Position numbers and translations under genes: made by a program | The notes under the pieces: model-generated | Database searches by the model: none | What the model was told of the DNA's origin: nothing | What the model saw: only the letters and a program-made list of their open reading frames with translations | From: Bryobacteraceae bacterium | Lineage (GTDB): Bacteria > Acidobacteriota > Terriglobia > Bryobacterales > Bryobacteraceae | Direction: 5' to 3' | Assembly (NCBI GenBank): GCA_025928545.1 | Contig: JAICJH010000068.1 | Coordinates: 1-34,591 of the forward strand | DNA length: 34,591 nucleotides | Part shown: positions 1 through 10,439 of the stretch, one piece after another | Numbering within the stretch: position 1 is the first letter of the stretch | How the letters are laid out: each line of letters opens with the position of its first letter

Positions 1-3158
<3,158 letters not shown>

Positions 3159-3666
3159 AAGGATTCGGGAGCTCCGTTACAACAGGCGCCACTTCGGACA
3201 AGCGGCTACCTGGAAACCAAACAGTCAAGCGGTCCGCAGCCACCATAGATGACGCGTCCCGCGAAAATAAAAACCAGAAAAAAAATGTTTGAAAGCTTGC
3301 GCGATGCCGATGATAATGAAGGAGAGCTGCGAGGCACTACTGCAGCGTTTCTCTGAACCGCAAAAGTTCGACGGAATAAACCAATGGCGTCGCCACGCAA
3401 AGACACGACGTCCCCGCGCGAAAGTAAGACCGGACTGCAATAGAAGTTCCAGGGTTCCAGCGCCACCGTCACCTATTCCCAGTCTTAAATCCGGTGCATA
3501 TTCCGCCAACGTTACGAGAATAGCACTGAATCGTCAACCCGTCAAATTCGCCACGACAAAGCTCAATGGCGGCAACCTGACCGGGGCCAGGCTGCCGCCA
3601 CTAAAATCCCCACCAAAGGGACCGCAACTGTAACAAACGTATAAAGTTAATAACGAAATGGTTTCG
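3159..3666 (-). other. Long rplL-rpoB intergenic region
   Basis: This 508-bp gap shows no convincing gene; short frames in it have no family signature. On the minus strand it holds a hairpin at the rplL stop, a promoter-like element at 3517-3545, and a T-rich tract (T8, T5 and T4 runs, about 3264-3288). The tract has no strong GC hairpin in front of it, so it is not called a terminator. The arrangement recalls the regulated rplL-rpoB spacer of enterobacteria. Confidence 0.6.
3517..3545 (-). promoter_or_regulatory. Candidate rpoB promoter inside the operon
   Basis: On the minus strand TTGACG (3540-3545) is separated by exactly 17 bp from TATTCT (3517-3522), matching five and four of six sigma70 consensus bases. 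A second TTGACG follows 2 bp after the first and also has a poorer partner, TAACGT, 17 bp on. Transcription would start near 3510, giving an rpoB leader of about 350 nt. Confidence 0.5.
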
Positions 3667-3671
3667 TTATT
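3649..3671 (-). terminator. Hairpin over the rplL stop codon
   Basis: A perfect 10-bp inverted repeat (aataacgaaa and tttcgttatt) with a 3-nt loop overlaps the rplL TAA stop. The stem is AT-rich and no U tract follows at once. It could be a weak attenuator, an RNase-processing site or an mRNA-stability hairpin rather than a strong terminator. Confidence 0.35.
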
Positions 3672-4047
3672 TCACTTCGACGGTTGCGCCAGCGTCAGCG
3701 AACTTTTTACGGATGGTCTCAGCTTCGTCCTTGCTGACACCTTCCTTGATCGGCTTGGGAGCGGCATCCACCAGATCCTTGGCTTCTTTGAGGCCGAGGC
3801 TGGTGACTTCGCGCACAACCTTGATGACGTTGATCTTGTTTGCGCCGGCAGCGTTCAGAACGACCGTGAATTCAGTCTTTTCTTCAGCCGCGGGTGCTGC
3901 CGCAGCAGCTCCGCCACCAGCCGCAGCCACCGGGGCTGCCGCTGCTGCCGAGACGCCGAGCTTTTCTTCGAGCAACTTCACGAGCTGGGACGCTTCGAGC
4001 AGCGTCAGGCCCTGAATCTGTTCCGCAATTGCGTTAATGTCCGCCAT
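3667..4047 (-). CDS. rplL: 50S ribosomal protein L7/L12
   Basis: This 126-residue stalk protein recruits GTPase translation factors to the ribosome. It starts MADINAIAEQIQGLTLLEAS (the N-terminal dimerisation and L10-binding helices). An Ala/Gly-rich hinge follows (about residues 33-55). The conserved C-terminal domain begins EKTEFTVVLNAAGANKINVI and includes VKEAKDLV-like and PKPIKEGVSK segments. Length and domain order are typical. It lies 42 bp downstream of rplJ. AGGGAG sits about 12 nt before the ATG. Identity is certain. Confidence 0.98.
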   Translation of the reverse strand: MADINAIAEQIQGLTLLEASQLVKLLEEKLGVSAAAAAPVAAAGGGAAAAAPAAEEKTEFTVVLNAAGANKINVIKVVREVTSLGLKEAKDLVDAAPKPIKEGVSKDEAETIRKKFADAGATVEVK

Positions 4048-4089
4048 GATCTTTCTAACTCCCTAAAAATTTAACTTTCCTGAAAACCG

Positions 4090-4617
4090 TTACGACTGAA
4101 ATTTGTTATTCTGAACGCCCTGATCCACCACAACGGCCAGATCGCGTCCAACCGCACCCAACGTCGTCACAAGCCGCTGTGCCGGAGCGTTGATCATATA
4201 CAGGAGCTTGGCGAAAACGACTTCCTTCGGAGGAAGACTTGCCAACTCGCCAATTGCCTTGATATCGACCGCGCGGCCTTCGACCAGACCAGCCTTGAAA
4301 GTGAATGCCGGAGTTGTCTTCGCATAGGCAGTCAGCGCCTTCGCGAGAGCAACCGGATCGCCGGTTGTCCACGCCAGCGACGTCATACCCTTGAGACCCT
4401 GCAGCACCGGTTCGACAGGCAAACCAACCGAAGCCTTCTCCGCTACGTTGTTCTTGATGACCTTATAAGAACCACCCGCGCCGCGAATCGTCTTCCGCAG
4501 ATTGTAATCCTGATCTACGGTGATTTTCTCGTAGCCGGTGACAAACACGTTGTGGACGGATTCGAGAGCCTTGCGCAGGTCTTCGAAATCTTTTTTCTTG
4601 TCTTCTCTGTTCTTCAT
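4090..4617 (-). CDS. rplJ: 50S ribosomal protein L10
   Basis: The base of the L7/L12 stalk, 175 residues. Typical L10 features are the N-terminal KKKDFEDLRKALESVHNVFV, the RKTIRGAGGSYKVIKNNVAE rRNA-binding stretch, the GLKGMTSLAWTTGDPVALAK segment, and the C-terminal helix that docks L12 dimers. It lies 36 bp after rplA and 42 bp before rplL. AAGGT is placed before the ATG. L10 or the L10-L12 complex autoregulates this operon in many bacteria. The rplA-rplJ gap here is too short for a long leader, so any control element would have to overlap coding sequence. Confidence 0.97.
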   Translation of the reverse strand: MKNREDKKKDFEDLRKALESVHNVFVTGYEKITVDQDYNLRKTIRGAGGSYKVIKNNVAEKASVGLPVEPVLQGLKGMTSLAWTTGDPVALAKALTAYAKTTPAFTFKAGLVEGRAVDIKAIGELASLPPKEVVFAKLLYMINAPAQRLVTTLGAVGRDLAVVVDQGVQNNKFQS

Positions 4618-4653
4618 GATGTGACCTTAAATGCCGTGACCCTGGTCTGCAAA

Positions 4654-5373
4654 CTATTCGCGAGAGGCGGCATCCTTCGCCGTCAACGCCACCATATCCA
4701 CTGCGATACCGGGACCCATGGTGGAACAGATGGTTGCACTCTTTACATACTTGCCCTTGGCCGCCGAAGGCTTGGCTTTAAGCACCGCCGAAATCAAAGT
4801 GGAGGCGTTTTCTACCAACTTAACAGCGCTGAAACTGGTCTTGCCAACCGGGGCGTGAATGATACCGGTCTTATCGACGCGGAATTCAACCTTACCGGCC
4901 TTGGTTTCCTGAATGGCCTTCGCGACATCGACCGTCACGGTGCCGGTCTTCGGATTGGGCATCAGACCGCGCGGGCCGAGCACCTTACCGAGCTTACCAA
5001 CGGAGCGCATCATATCCGGCGTAGCGATCACGGCGTCGAAGTCGGTCCAGCCTTCCGACTGGATCTTGTTGACCATATCTTCGCCGCCGACAAAATCGGC
5101 GCCGGCTTCGGTCGCTTCGCGCAGCTTATCGCCGCTGGTGATGACGAGAACTTTCTTGGTTTTGCCGAGACCATTGGGCATCAGCACGGTACCGCGAACC
5201 ATTTGATCGGCGTGCTTGGGATCCACACCCAGCCGCATGTGAACTTCGACGGTTTCGTCGAATTTCGCGAACTTGATCTTCTGGAGGAGCGGAACTGCCT
5301 GATCGAGGGGGTAATCGCGCGTTTCAACCTGCTTAAACGCAGCGGCGTATTTTTTGCCTGGTTTTTTTGCCAT
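4654..5373 (-). CDS. rplA: 50S ribosomal protein L1
   Basis: L1 (239 residues) binds the mobile L1 stalk of 23S rRNA and in many bacteria represses its own mRNA. Diagnostic stretches are KFDETVEVHMRLGVDPKHAD, VRGTVLMPNGLGKTKKVLVI, the signature DAVIATPDMMRSVGKLGKVL followed by GPRGLMPNPKTGTVT, and the C-terminal KYVKSATICSTMGPGIAVD. The start ATG has a good GAGGA site. It is the first gene of the ribosomal block here. In most bacteria rplK lies directly upstream, but here a divergent TIGR03435 gene does. Identity is certain. Confidence 0.98.
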   Translation of the reverse strand: MAKKPGKKYAAAFKQVETRDYPLDQAVPLLQKIKFAKFDETVEVHMRLGVDPKHADQMVRGTVLMPNGLGKTKKVLVITSGDKLREATEAGADFVGGEDMVNKIQSEGWTDFDAVIATPDMMRSVGKLGKVLGPRGLMPNPKTGTVTVDVAKAIQETKAGKVEFRVDKTGIIHAPVGKTSFSAVKLVENASTLISAVLKAKPSAAKGKYVKSATICSTMGPGIAVDMVALTAKDAASRE

Positions 5374-5393
5374 ATTTCCTCATTGGTGCTAGC

Positions 5394-5415
5394 GGTGGCG
5401 CCCAAAGCGCACACC
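5394..5415 (-). promoter_or_regulatory. Leader hairpin upstream of rplA
   Basis: In the short leader of rplA the minus strand forms GGTG-(T)-GCGC, a 5-nt loop, then GCGC-CACC: an 8-bp GC-rich stem with one bulge. It lies just downstream of a GGGAG sequence, about 20 nt before the start codon. Position and shape suit an L1 autoregulatory site, but the match to the known L1-binding consensus is loose. Confidence 0.35.
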
Positions 5416-5447
5416 TCCCACTGAGCTTTCCGAAGGGGTACGAATAA

Positions 5448-5476
5448 ATGGTAGCACGCAGGGGTACGTTGCGCAA
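5448..5476 (-). promoter_or_regulatory. Candidate promoter of the rplA-rplJ-rplL operon
   Basis: On the minus strand TTGCGC (5471-5476) is followed after 17 bp by TACCAT (5448-5453), predicting a start near 5441 and a leader of about 68 nt before rplA. Spacing is ideal and both boxes are partial matches. It lies in the divergent gap shared with the TIGR03435 gene at 5550. Confidence 0.45.
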
Positions 5477-5549
5477 CCTGGAGGCGAAGTGCGCTAACAG
5501 CCTCCATCCCCTCTGTGAACCATCCGGACTGCTTTGCGTACAGAAGAGC

Positions 5550-6305
5550 GTGAGAGTTCTTTTATTATTAACCGTCGCCAGTTTCGCCGCGTGGTCCCAA
5601 TCGCCGCCACTTTCCTTTGATGTCGCGTCCATCCGCGCGAGCGAGCCTGGTTCGCCGACGGCGATCTTCCATACCGAGCCTGGATTCTTCAGCACCCACA
5701 ACGTCACCCTGCGCGCTTGTATCGAGTGGGCCTACGACTTGAAGCCGGTGCAGCTGACAGGTCCTGCATGGCTGAAAGACTCCCGATTCGATATCATCGC
5801 CCGCTCCGACGACCACGGAGCGGACGATGACAAACTCCGCCTCATGCTTCAGACACTGCTGGCCGACCGCTTCGGGATGAAAGTACACAGGGAGCGGAAG
5901 GAGCAACAGGTCTATTCGTTTGTCGTCGCGAAGAACGGACCAAAGTTTCATCCGCAGGGCGCGAAAGACGCCTCGAAGTTTCTTGAGTCTGCTGCCGAAG
6001 GCCAGTCCCGATTCAAAGATGAAAAGGGTGGCGCCATTGGCGAGCATGTTTCGATGGAGGAAACCGCCGACAAGATTTCAGAGCTTCTCGATCGACGGGT
6101 GATCGACCGGACAGGACTGAAAGGGCGTTACGATTTCAGGCTCGACCTGACTCCCTATATGGCGGAAGCGGAGGGCAAGGCGGATATCATGAGCACTCTC
6201 TTCGCTGGTTTCAACGAGCAACTTGGCCTGAAACTGGAGCCCGGCAAAGAAATGGTGGACTTGTTGGTGATCGATACCGTGAATAAGACGCCGACCGAAA
6301 ACTGA
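5550..6305 (+). CDS. TIGR03435 family secreted protein
   Basis: A 251-residue secreted protein of the TIGR03435 family, which is greatly expanded in Solibacter-type Acidobacteria and has no established function. Family marks are LSFDVASIRASEPG at the mature N-terminus, LRACIEWAYDLKPVQLTGPAWLKDSRFDI, LRLMLQTLLADRFGMKVHRE, the DRTGLKGRYDFRLDLTPYM block, and the C-terminal QLGLKLEPGKEMVDLLVIDT. GTG at 5550 was chosen because it gives a clean signal peptide (VRVLLLLTVASFAAWSQ). The frame is open back to an ATG at 5448, but that lies on the rplA promoter and would add 34 residues with no signal character. It is divergent from rplA. Membership is firm; the start is less so. Confidence 0.85.
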   Translation: MRVLLLLTVASFAAWSQSPPLSFDVASIRASEPGSPTAIFHTEPGFFSTHNVTLRACIEWAYDLKPVQLTGPAWLKDSRFDIIARSDDHGADDDKLRLMLQTLLADRFGMKVHRERKEQQVYSFVVAKNGPKFHPQGAKDASKFLESAAEGQSRFKDEKGGAIGEHVSMEETADKISELLDRRVIDRTGLKGRYDFRLDLTPYMAEAEGKADIMSTLFAGFNEQLGLKLEPGKEMVDLLVIDTVNKTPTEN

Positions 6306-6383
6306 ACCGTTCCCTCTTGTGAGGACATGCGCGAGCCGCGATCGAGAAGGAGACCGGCGTGCTAAATTGCGTCGGGAGGGTTG

Positions 6384-7574
6384 ATGAAGCGGCGCGATTT
6401 CCTTGCCGGGGTTTCGGCGGTGGGTTTGTCCGGCTGTGGTGTCAGAGCGCGGACTTCCGCACTTTCCCCGCCCCTGCCGTCATACGACGCAATTCCGAGG
6501 ATCATGCCGATCCGCGCTCACGTCGACAGGATCTTTCGTGTGACGGTGTGCCTCAGACCATTTCGGGCGGCGGGTCCACGGCTCGATGTGGAGCGAGTTG
6601 CGGATAAGACTGTCGTTCACAACTATGGGCATGGCGGTAGCGGCTGGTCGCTCTCATGGGGGTCAAGCGGCATCGCAGTCGAGAAAGCGATGGCCGCGGG
6701 GGAACGAGATGTTGCTGTAATTGGTTGCGGTGCGCTCGGGTTGACGTCCGCGATTTTGCTTCAGCGCGCGGGCGCGAAGGTCACGATTTATGCGAAAGAG
6801 CGTCCTCCTGAAGTGAGATCGGCGCGCGCCACCGGTTCCTGGACTCCGGACTCGCGGATCGCACTGACGAATGCCGTGTCGGCCGATTTTCCGATGCTTT
6901 GGGAAAAGATGTGCCGCAATTCGTTTCATATGTATGAGAGCTACCTCGGCGTGGCGGGGAATCCGGTTGAGTGGCTGGATCAATATAGTCTGTCCGACCC
7001 GAGCCCCGCCGCAGCACAGGCCCAGACTGCGGAGCCAGCCGGTGCGCTGAGCTTTGCGAGCTACCGCAACCGCGTGCGCGACCTGACGCCGAGATCACAG
7101 GATCTGCCACCGGGCAGCCATCCGTTTCCGACGAAGTACGCGCGGCGGAATTCGAATCTCACGTTTAACATCGCGGGCTACTCCAGGCAACTGGTGAACG
7201 ATTTTCTCGTGGAAGGCGGCAGGATGGAACACATCGAGTTTCATTCTCCTTCCGAGTTGAGTCAGCTATCGCAGAAGGTGGTAATCAACGCGACCGGCTA
7301 TGGGGCGAGGGCCTTATGGAAGGACGAGTCGATTGTGCCGGTGCGGGGTCAGATCGCCTGGCTCATCCCGCAGCCGGAAGTGAATTACGGAGTGCAGTAT
7401 AAGAATGTGAACATTCTCTCGCGGCGAGATGGGATTGTGGTGCAGGATTTGGGCATTGGCGACGTGGAAGGTTACAACAACGCCGATGAGGAGCCGGATC
7501 GAGCGGCCGCGGAGTCCGCGGTTCGTGTCGTGGCGGAATTGTATGGACGTATGCTGGCCGTGCCTTTACGTTAG
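6384..7574 (+). CDS. FAD-dependent D-amino-acid-oxidase-like lipoprotein, permuted
   Basis: 396 residues. The N-terminus MKRRDFLAGVSAVGLSGCG combines a Tat RRDFL motif with a lipobox (LSGC, Cys18), so export and lipid anchoring are likely. Residues 42-95 (LRPFR at 57-61, HNYGHGGSG at 79-87, WG at 92-93) match what is normally the C-terminal end of D-amino-acid oxidases: the substrate-carboxylate Arg and the FAD contact loop. The Rossmann motif GCGALG (114-119), normally N-terminal, comes after. Then follow NATGYGARALW and VPVRGQIAWL, and the protein ends where the LRPFR block would be expected. The order is thus a circular permutation of the family. GGGAGG precedes the ATG closely. An oxidase acting on D-amino acids or a related amine is inferred; the substrate is unknown. 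Confidence 0.8.
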   Translation: MKRRDFLAGVSAVGLSGCGVRARTSALSPPLPSYDAIPRIMPIRAHVDRIFRVTVCLRPFRAAGPRLDVERVADKTVVHNYGHGGSGWSLSWGSSGIAVEKAMAAGERDVAVIGCGALGLTSAILLQRAGAKVTIYAKERPPEVRSARATGSWTPDSRIALTNAVSADFPMLWEKMCRNSFHMYESYLGVAGNPVEWLDQYSLSDPSPAAAQAQTAEPAGALSFASYRNRVRDLTPRSQDLPPGSHPFPTKYARRNSNLTFNIAGYSRQLVNDFLVEGGRMEHIEFHSPSELSQLSQKVVINATGYGARALWKDESIVPVRGQIAWLIPQPEVNYGVQYKNVNILSRRDGIVVQDLGIGDVEGYNNADEEPDRAAAESAVRVVAELYGRMLAVPLR

Positions 7575-7635
7575 GCTGCAGGGCCGGACATTGCAGCGAA
7601 ATAGGTTCGCTGCAATGCGACTATCCAACGAGGCA

Positions 7636-8424
7636 TCAGTTATCCGTCGGCGCCTTCTCCAGGTGATCGACAACCAGCAGATCGACATTCGCTTTCTTCG
7701 ACTCAAGTTTGACGCCTAACTGCTGTTGGAGAGCGTTGAACAACACACTCATTACGTCGATTTGCTGCTCGCCACCGCCGCCCTTGCCGTCTCCGCCACC
7801 ACCGGCACTCTGCATATAGGCAGCGACGTCGATCCTGATTTCGTACTTGCCTTTCAGCCCGGTTTCGTCGATCACGGGGCGCTTCAGGGGATCGGAGACC
7901 TGTACCGCCAGATCCTTCATCGTCACGCGATGCGCGGTCAGCATGGTGGGACCGCCGCGATCAAACACAGGCGGACCTTCATCGGTGGATTCCTGAAACT
8001 TCGGTCCACTTTTCGCCAGCGTTATGGCGAAGACCTGCATTTCCTTCTGTTCCTTGTGGGCTTTCAGGCCGAACCGATCCGCCAGCAGGGCCTGCAACAT
8101 CAGCCGCAGCCGGGCGTCGTCACCGCCGCTTTCCGACTTCGCAAGGACGTCGAAGCGGTTCTCGTTCATCCATGTGGGCCCATTGATCTGGAAGGGCGGC
8201 GTATCGTATGCCCAATAGATCAGGAAGAGCAGCGACTGGTTCCTGGCTGTGAATGTGCCCGGAGACGTCACAAATTCAGACCGCGTGTTGCCGGCGGCGG
8301 GACGAATCGATGCAGCATCGAAGACCGGAGACTTTGTCGCGGCAGTTTGGGCCAGACCGCCGATGCAGGCAACCAGAGCGAGAGGGAGTACTGCGGCGGG
8401 GGCGCTGAGAATGGGGTTTCGCAT
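7636..8424 (-). CDS. TIGR03435 family secreted protein
   Basis: 262 residues, a paralogue of the protein at 5550. It has a signal peptide (MRNPILSAPAAVLPLALVAC, ending near GGLAQ). Family blocks appear in order: PVFDAASIRPAAG, FLIYWAYDTPPFQINGPTWM, LRLMLQALLADRFGLKAHKE, KRPVIDETGLKGKYEIRIDV, and the ending QQQLGVKLESKKANVDLLVV. A Gly-rich loop (SAGGGGDGKGGGGEQQ) sits in the last third. It converges on the oxidoreductase gene with 61 bp between stops. Function is unknown. The Cys in the signal region could suggest a lipobox, but the spacing to the cleavage-like AQ favours an ordinary signal peptide. Confidence 0.88.
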   Translation of the reverse strand: MRNPILSAPAAVLPLALVACIGGLAQTAATKSPVFDAASIRPAAGNTRSEFVTSPGTFTARNQSLLFLIYWAYDTPPFQINGPTWMNENRFDVLAKSESGGDDARLRLMLQALLADRFGLKAHKEQKEMQVFAITLAKSGPKFQESTDEGPPVFDRGGPTMLTAHRVTMKDLAVQVSDPLKRPVIDETGLKGKYEIRIDVAAYMQSAGGGGDGKGGGGEQQIDVMSVLFNALQQQLGVKLESKKANVDLLVVDHLEKAPTDN

Positions 8425-8446
8425 AATAATCGAGACAGTTCGTTCT

Positions 8447-8498
8447 GCCCGGTATTACGTGATTTACGCCCGGCAGGTTCACAAAAATCATACCGGGC
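8447..8498. repeat. 9-bp inverted repeat in a divergent promoter region
   Basis: The arms gcccggtat (8447-8455) and ataccgggc (8490-8498) are perfectly complementary, 34 bp apart, between the divergent TIGR03435 and DUF2911 genes. A third gcccgg lies between them. A regulator site or cruciform is possible. Only a short T run follows, so it is not called a terminator. Confidence 0.35.
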
Positions 8499-8581
8499 CC
8501 CCTTTTGCTCGTGGGAGGCGATTCCTTCAGACAGACATAGCAGCCGCGCAAAGCGCTACGATAGCAGCAGAGGCACTCACA

Positions 8582-9097
8582 ATGCTCGCCCGACGCACCC
8601 TGCTGCTGTTCCTTCCTCTGCTGGCGTTTGCACAACCAAAGCCGCGATACACCAGTCCGCCGGCAACTTCTTCGGTCACCATTGCCGGCAAGAAGATCAC
8701 CGTCGATTACTACGCGCCATCCATGCACGAAAGAAAAGTGATGGGCGGACTGGTGCCGTATGGCGTCGTCTGGTGTACCGGCGCCAATATAGCGACGAAG
8801 ATCACTACCGAGGCTGCACTCCATATGGGCGATCTGGATCTTCCCAAAGGCGAGTACAGCATCTGGACCCTGCCCAACGAAAACACGTGGCTGCTGATCG
8901 TCAACAAAGAAACCGGCCAGTTTCACCTGAGCTACAATCCGAAGCTCGATTTCGGCCGCACGAAAATGAATCTGAAAACGCTGCCCTCGCCGGTGGAAAC
9001 ATTCCGCATCGATCTCCGTTCAGACGGCGGCAACAAGGGCACGTTGGCGCTGGTCTGGGAAAAAACGGAAGCGTCGATTCCGTTTACCGTAAACTAA
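8582..9097 (+). CDS. DUF2911 domain secreted protein
   Basis: 171 residues with a signal peptide (MLARRTLLLFLPLLAFAQ). The mature part carries the DUF2911 pattern: ITVDYYAPSMHERKVMGGLV, PYGVVWCTGANIATKITTEA, LPKGEYSIWTLPNENTWLLI and NKETGQFHLSYNPKLDFGRT, ending in a beta-strand-rich LALVWEKTEASIPFTVN. The family has no known function and is common in Acidobacteria and Bacteroidetes, where it is thought to be periplasmic. The ATG at 8582 was chosen because the signal peptide starts exactly there; longer upstream extensions lack coding character. Its stop lies 4 bp from the convergent di-heme gene. Confidence 0.85.
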   Translation: MLARRTLLLFLPLLAFAQPKPRYTSPPATSSVTIAGKKITVDYYAPSMHERKVMGGLVPYGVVWCTGANIATKITTEAALHMGDLDLPKGEYSIWTLPNENTWLLIVNKETGQFHLSYNPKLDFGRTKMNLKTLPSPVETFRIDLRSDGGNKGTLALVWEKTEASIPFTVN

Positions 9098-9101
9098 ACC
9101 G

Positions 9102-10439
9102 TCAGAGCGACCGCAGAAAGTTGAGCAGATCCTGCTTCTCTTCCGGCTTGAGCCCGTTGAATCGGGTGGTGGTCTGGTAGCCCTCCGAACCCGGGGTGCC
9201 GTGTTCCCGGATGGCCTGCACAAGGTCCGTCGTGCGGCCGTCGTGCATCAGAAAGATCCGCTGGCCCAATCCCCACAACGGAGCCGTACGCCAGTCGCGG
9301 CCACGCGCCTGCCCCTGATCGATGAAATCTTCGAGCCCCGGTCCCATGTCGTGCAGAGCGAGATCGGAGTAAAGTGGCACCCACTTCTCATTCAGAGCGG
9401 CGATGTCCGACTTGCCGGTACGCAGGTTCGGCGAATGGCACGTCGCGCAGCCGATCTTCCCGAAAGTCTGGCTTCCCCGCTCCGTCGATTCATTTTCCGC
9501 GCCGCGAACCGGCGGGGCGAGCAGGCGCATAAAGCCGGCCACCGCGGAGACTGCCGCGTGATCTTCGGGCGACGGATTCAGCACGCAGCCAGGCGTATCT
9601 TCGCGCTCATGCGGAAACTGTTCGTTGGTCACGCCCTCTTCCACATTGAAGGCTTCCGCCGTGAACGTGACGAGCGATTTATCCTGCGACTTCCAGCCAA
9701 ACCGCGTGATCGTGCCGTCATTCTGATTGCGATTCTCATGGCCACCGATCCCGAGACTGTCTTTCAAAGGCCGGTCCGAGCGCAGATTGCTCATGATGGA
9801 AGCTTCGCTGATCGCTTCAATCAGACCCGCGCCATAGACCGGAGTCGGAATACGGAAGAACGCGTTGCGCTGCGAAACGGCCTGCTCGAAGTTCGGCTGC
9901 GCGATATTGCAGCCTTCCGCATCCTTGCGGCCCGTAATGACAAAAAGATCATGCACGCCGCCATCGGGACCTCCACGACCGGGTCCGCCACGTCCGGCGG
10001 GGCCGGGCGGGCCGCCGCGACCTCTGCCTCCTCCGCCACCGCGGGCAAACCGTACTACGCGCACAGGGCCATCGAGCGTAATGAACGATGGAATCGAGTT
10101 GGACGCTCCGAATTGTTTGGCTACGGCGATCTGAGGATTCTGCCGTGGGCTGGTGCCGCCGACTGTCGGCTGCGCATGGCAACCCGCGCAACTGTTCAGG
10201 TTGAAGCGCGGACCCAGGCCCGTGATCTCCGAGGCCGGCTCGGTGCCTTTCACCGACGCCACGGCACGGAACCTGGCGAGGCCTTGTTTGAAGTTCGCCA
10301 GGTCCGCGGCGCTCAGACCTGCAACCGGCTGCGCCACATCCGCGATATTTCCCGCACCCGGTCGCACGCCCGGGTCCGTCTGCGCCACGAGCGATGCGCC
10401 GGCAATTATCCCGATGAGCCCTGCGATGTGAATCCTCAT
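9102..10439 (-). CDS. Di-heme oxidoreductase (COG3488-like) with Gly/Arg-rich insert
   Basis: 445-residue periplasmic cytochrome with two c-type haem sites, CAGCH (84-88) and CATCH (331-335), and a signal peptide (MRIHIAGLIGIIAGASLVAQ). RFNLNSCAGCHAQPTVGG, the GCATCHSPNLRTG segment and PLWGLGQRIFLMHDGR place it in the DUF1111/COG3488 di-heme family, called thiol oxidoreductase or putative peroxidase. It begins in a 4-bp ATGA overlap with the stop of its upstream paralogue, which implies translational coupling. Against that paralogue it has an extra stretch at residues 134-157 made almost only of Gly, Arg and Pro, just after VRVVRFAR and before PDGGVHDLF. Substrate and partner are unknown. Confidence 0.9.
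   Translation of the reverse strand: MRIHIAGLIGIIAGASLVAQTDPGVRPGAGNIADVAQPVAGLSAADLANFKQGLARFRAVASVKGTEPASEITGLGPRFNLNSCAGCHAQPTVGGTSPRQNPQIAVAKQFGASNSIPSFITLDGPVRVVRFARGGGGGRGRGGPPGPAGRGGPGRGGPDGGVHDLFVITGRKDAEGCNIAQPNFEQAVSQRNAFFRIPTPVYGAGLIEAISEASIMSNLRSDRPLKDSLGIGGHENRNQNDGTITRFGWKSQDKSLVTFTAEAFNVEEGVTNEQFPHEREDTPGCVLNPSPEDHAAVSAVAGFMRLLAPPVRGAENESTERGSQTFGKIGCATCHSPNLRTGKSDIAALNEKWVPLYSDLALHDMGPGLEDFIDQGQARGRDWRTAPLWGLGQRIFLMHDGRTTDLVQAIREHGTPGSEGYQTTTRFNGLKPEEKQDLLNFLRSL

Noticed and set aside
3264..3290. Intrinsic terminator before rpoB (T-rich tract)
   Set aside because: No stable GC-rich stem precedes the T run on the minus strand.
3206..3509. Small minus-strand frames in the rplL-rpoB gap
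   Set aside because: They have no family resemblance, no good ribosome-binding site and overlap each other in different frames. Regulatory sequence is more likely.
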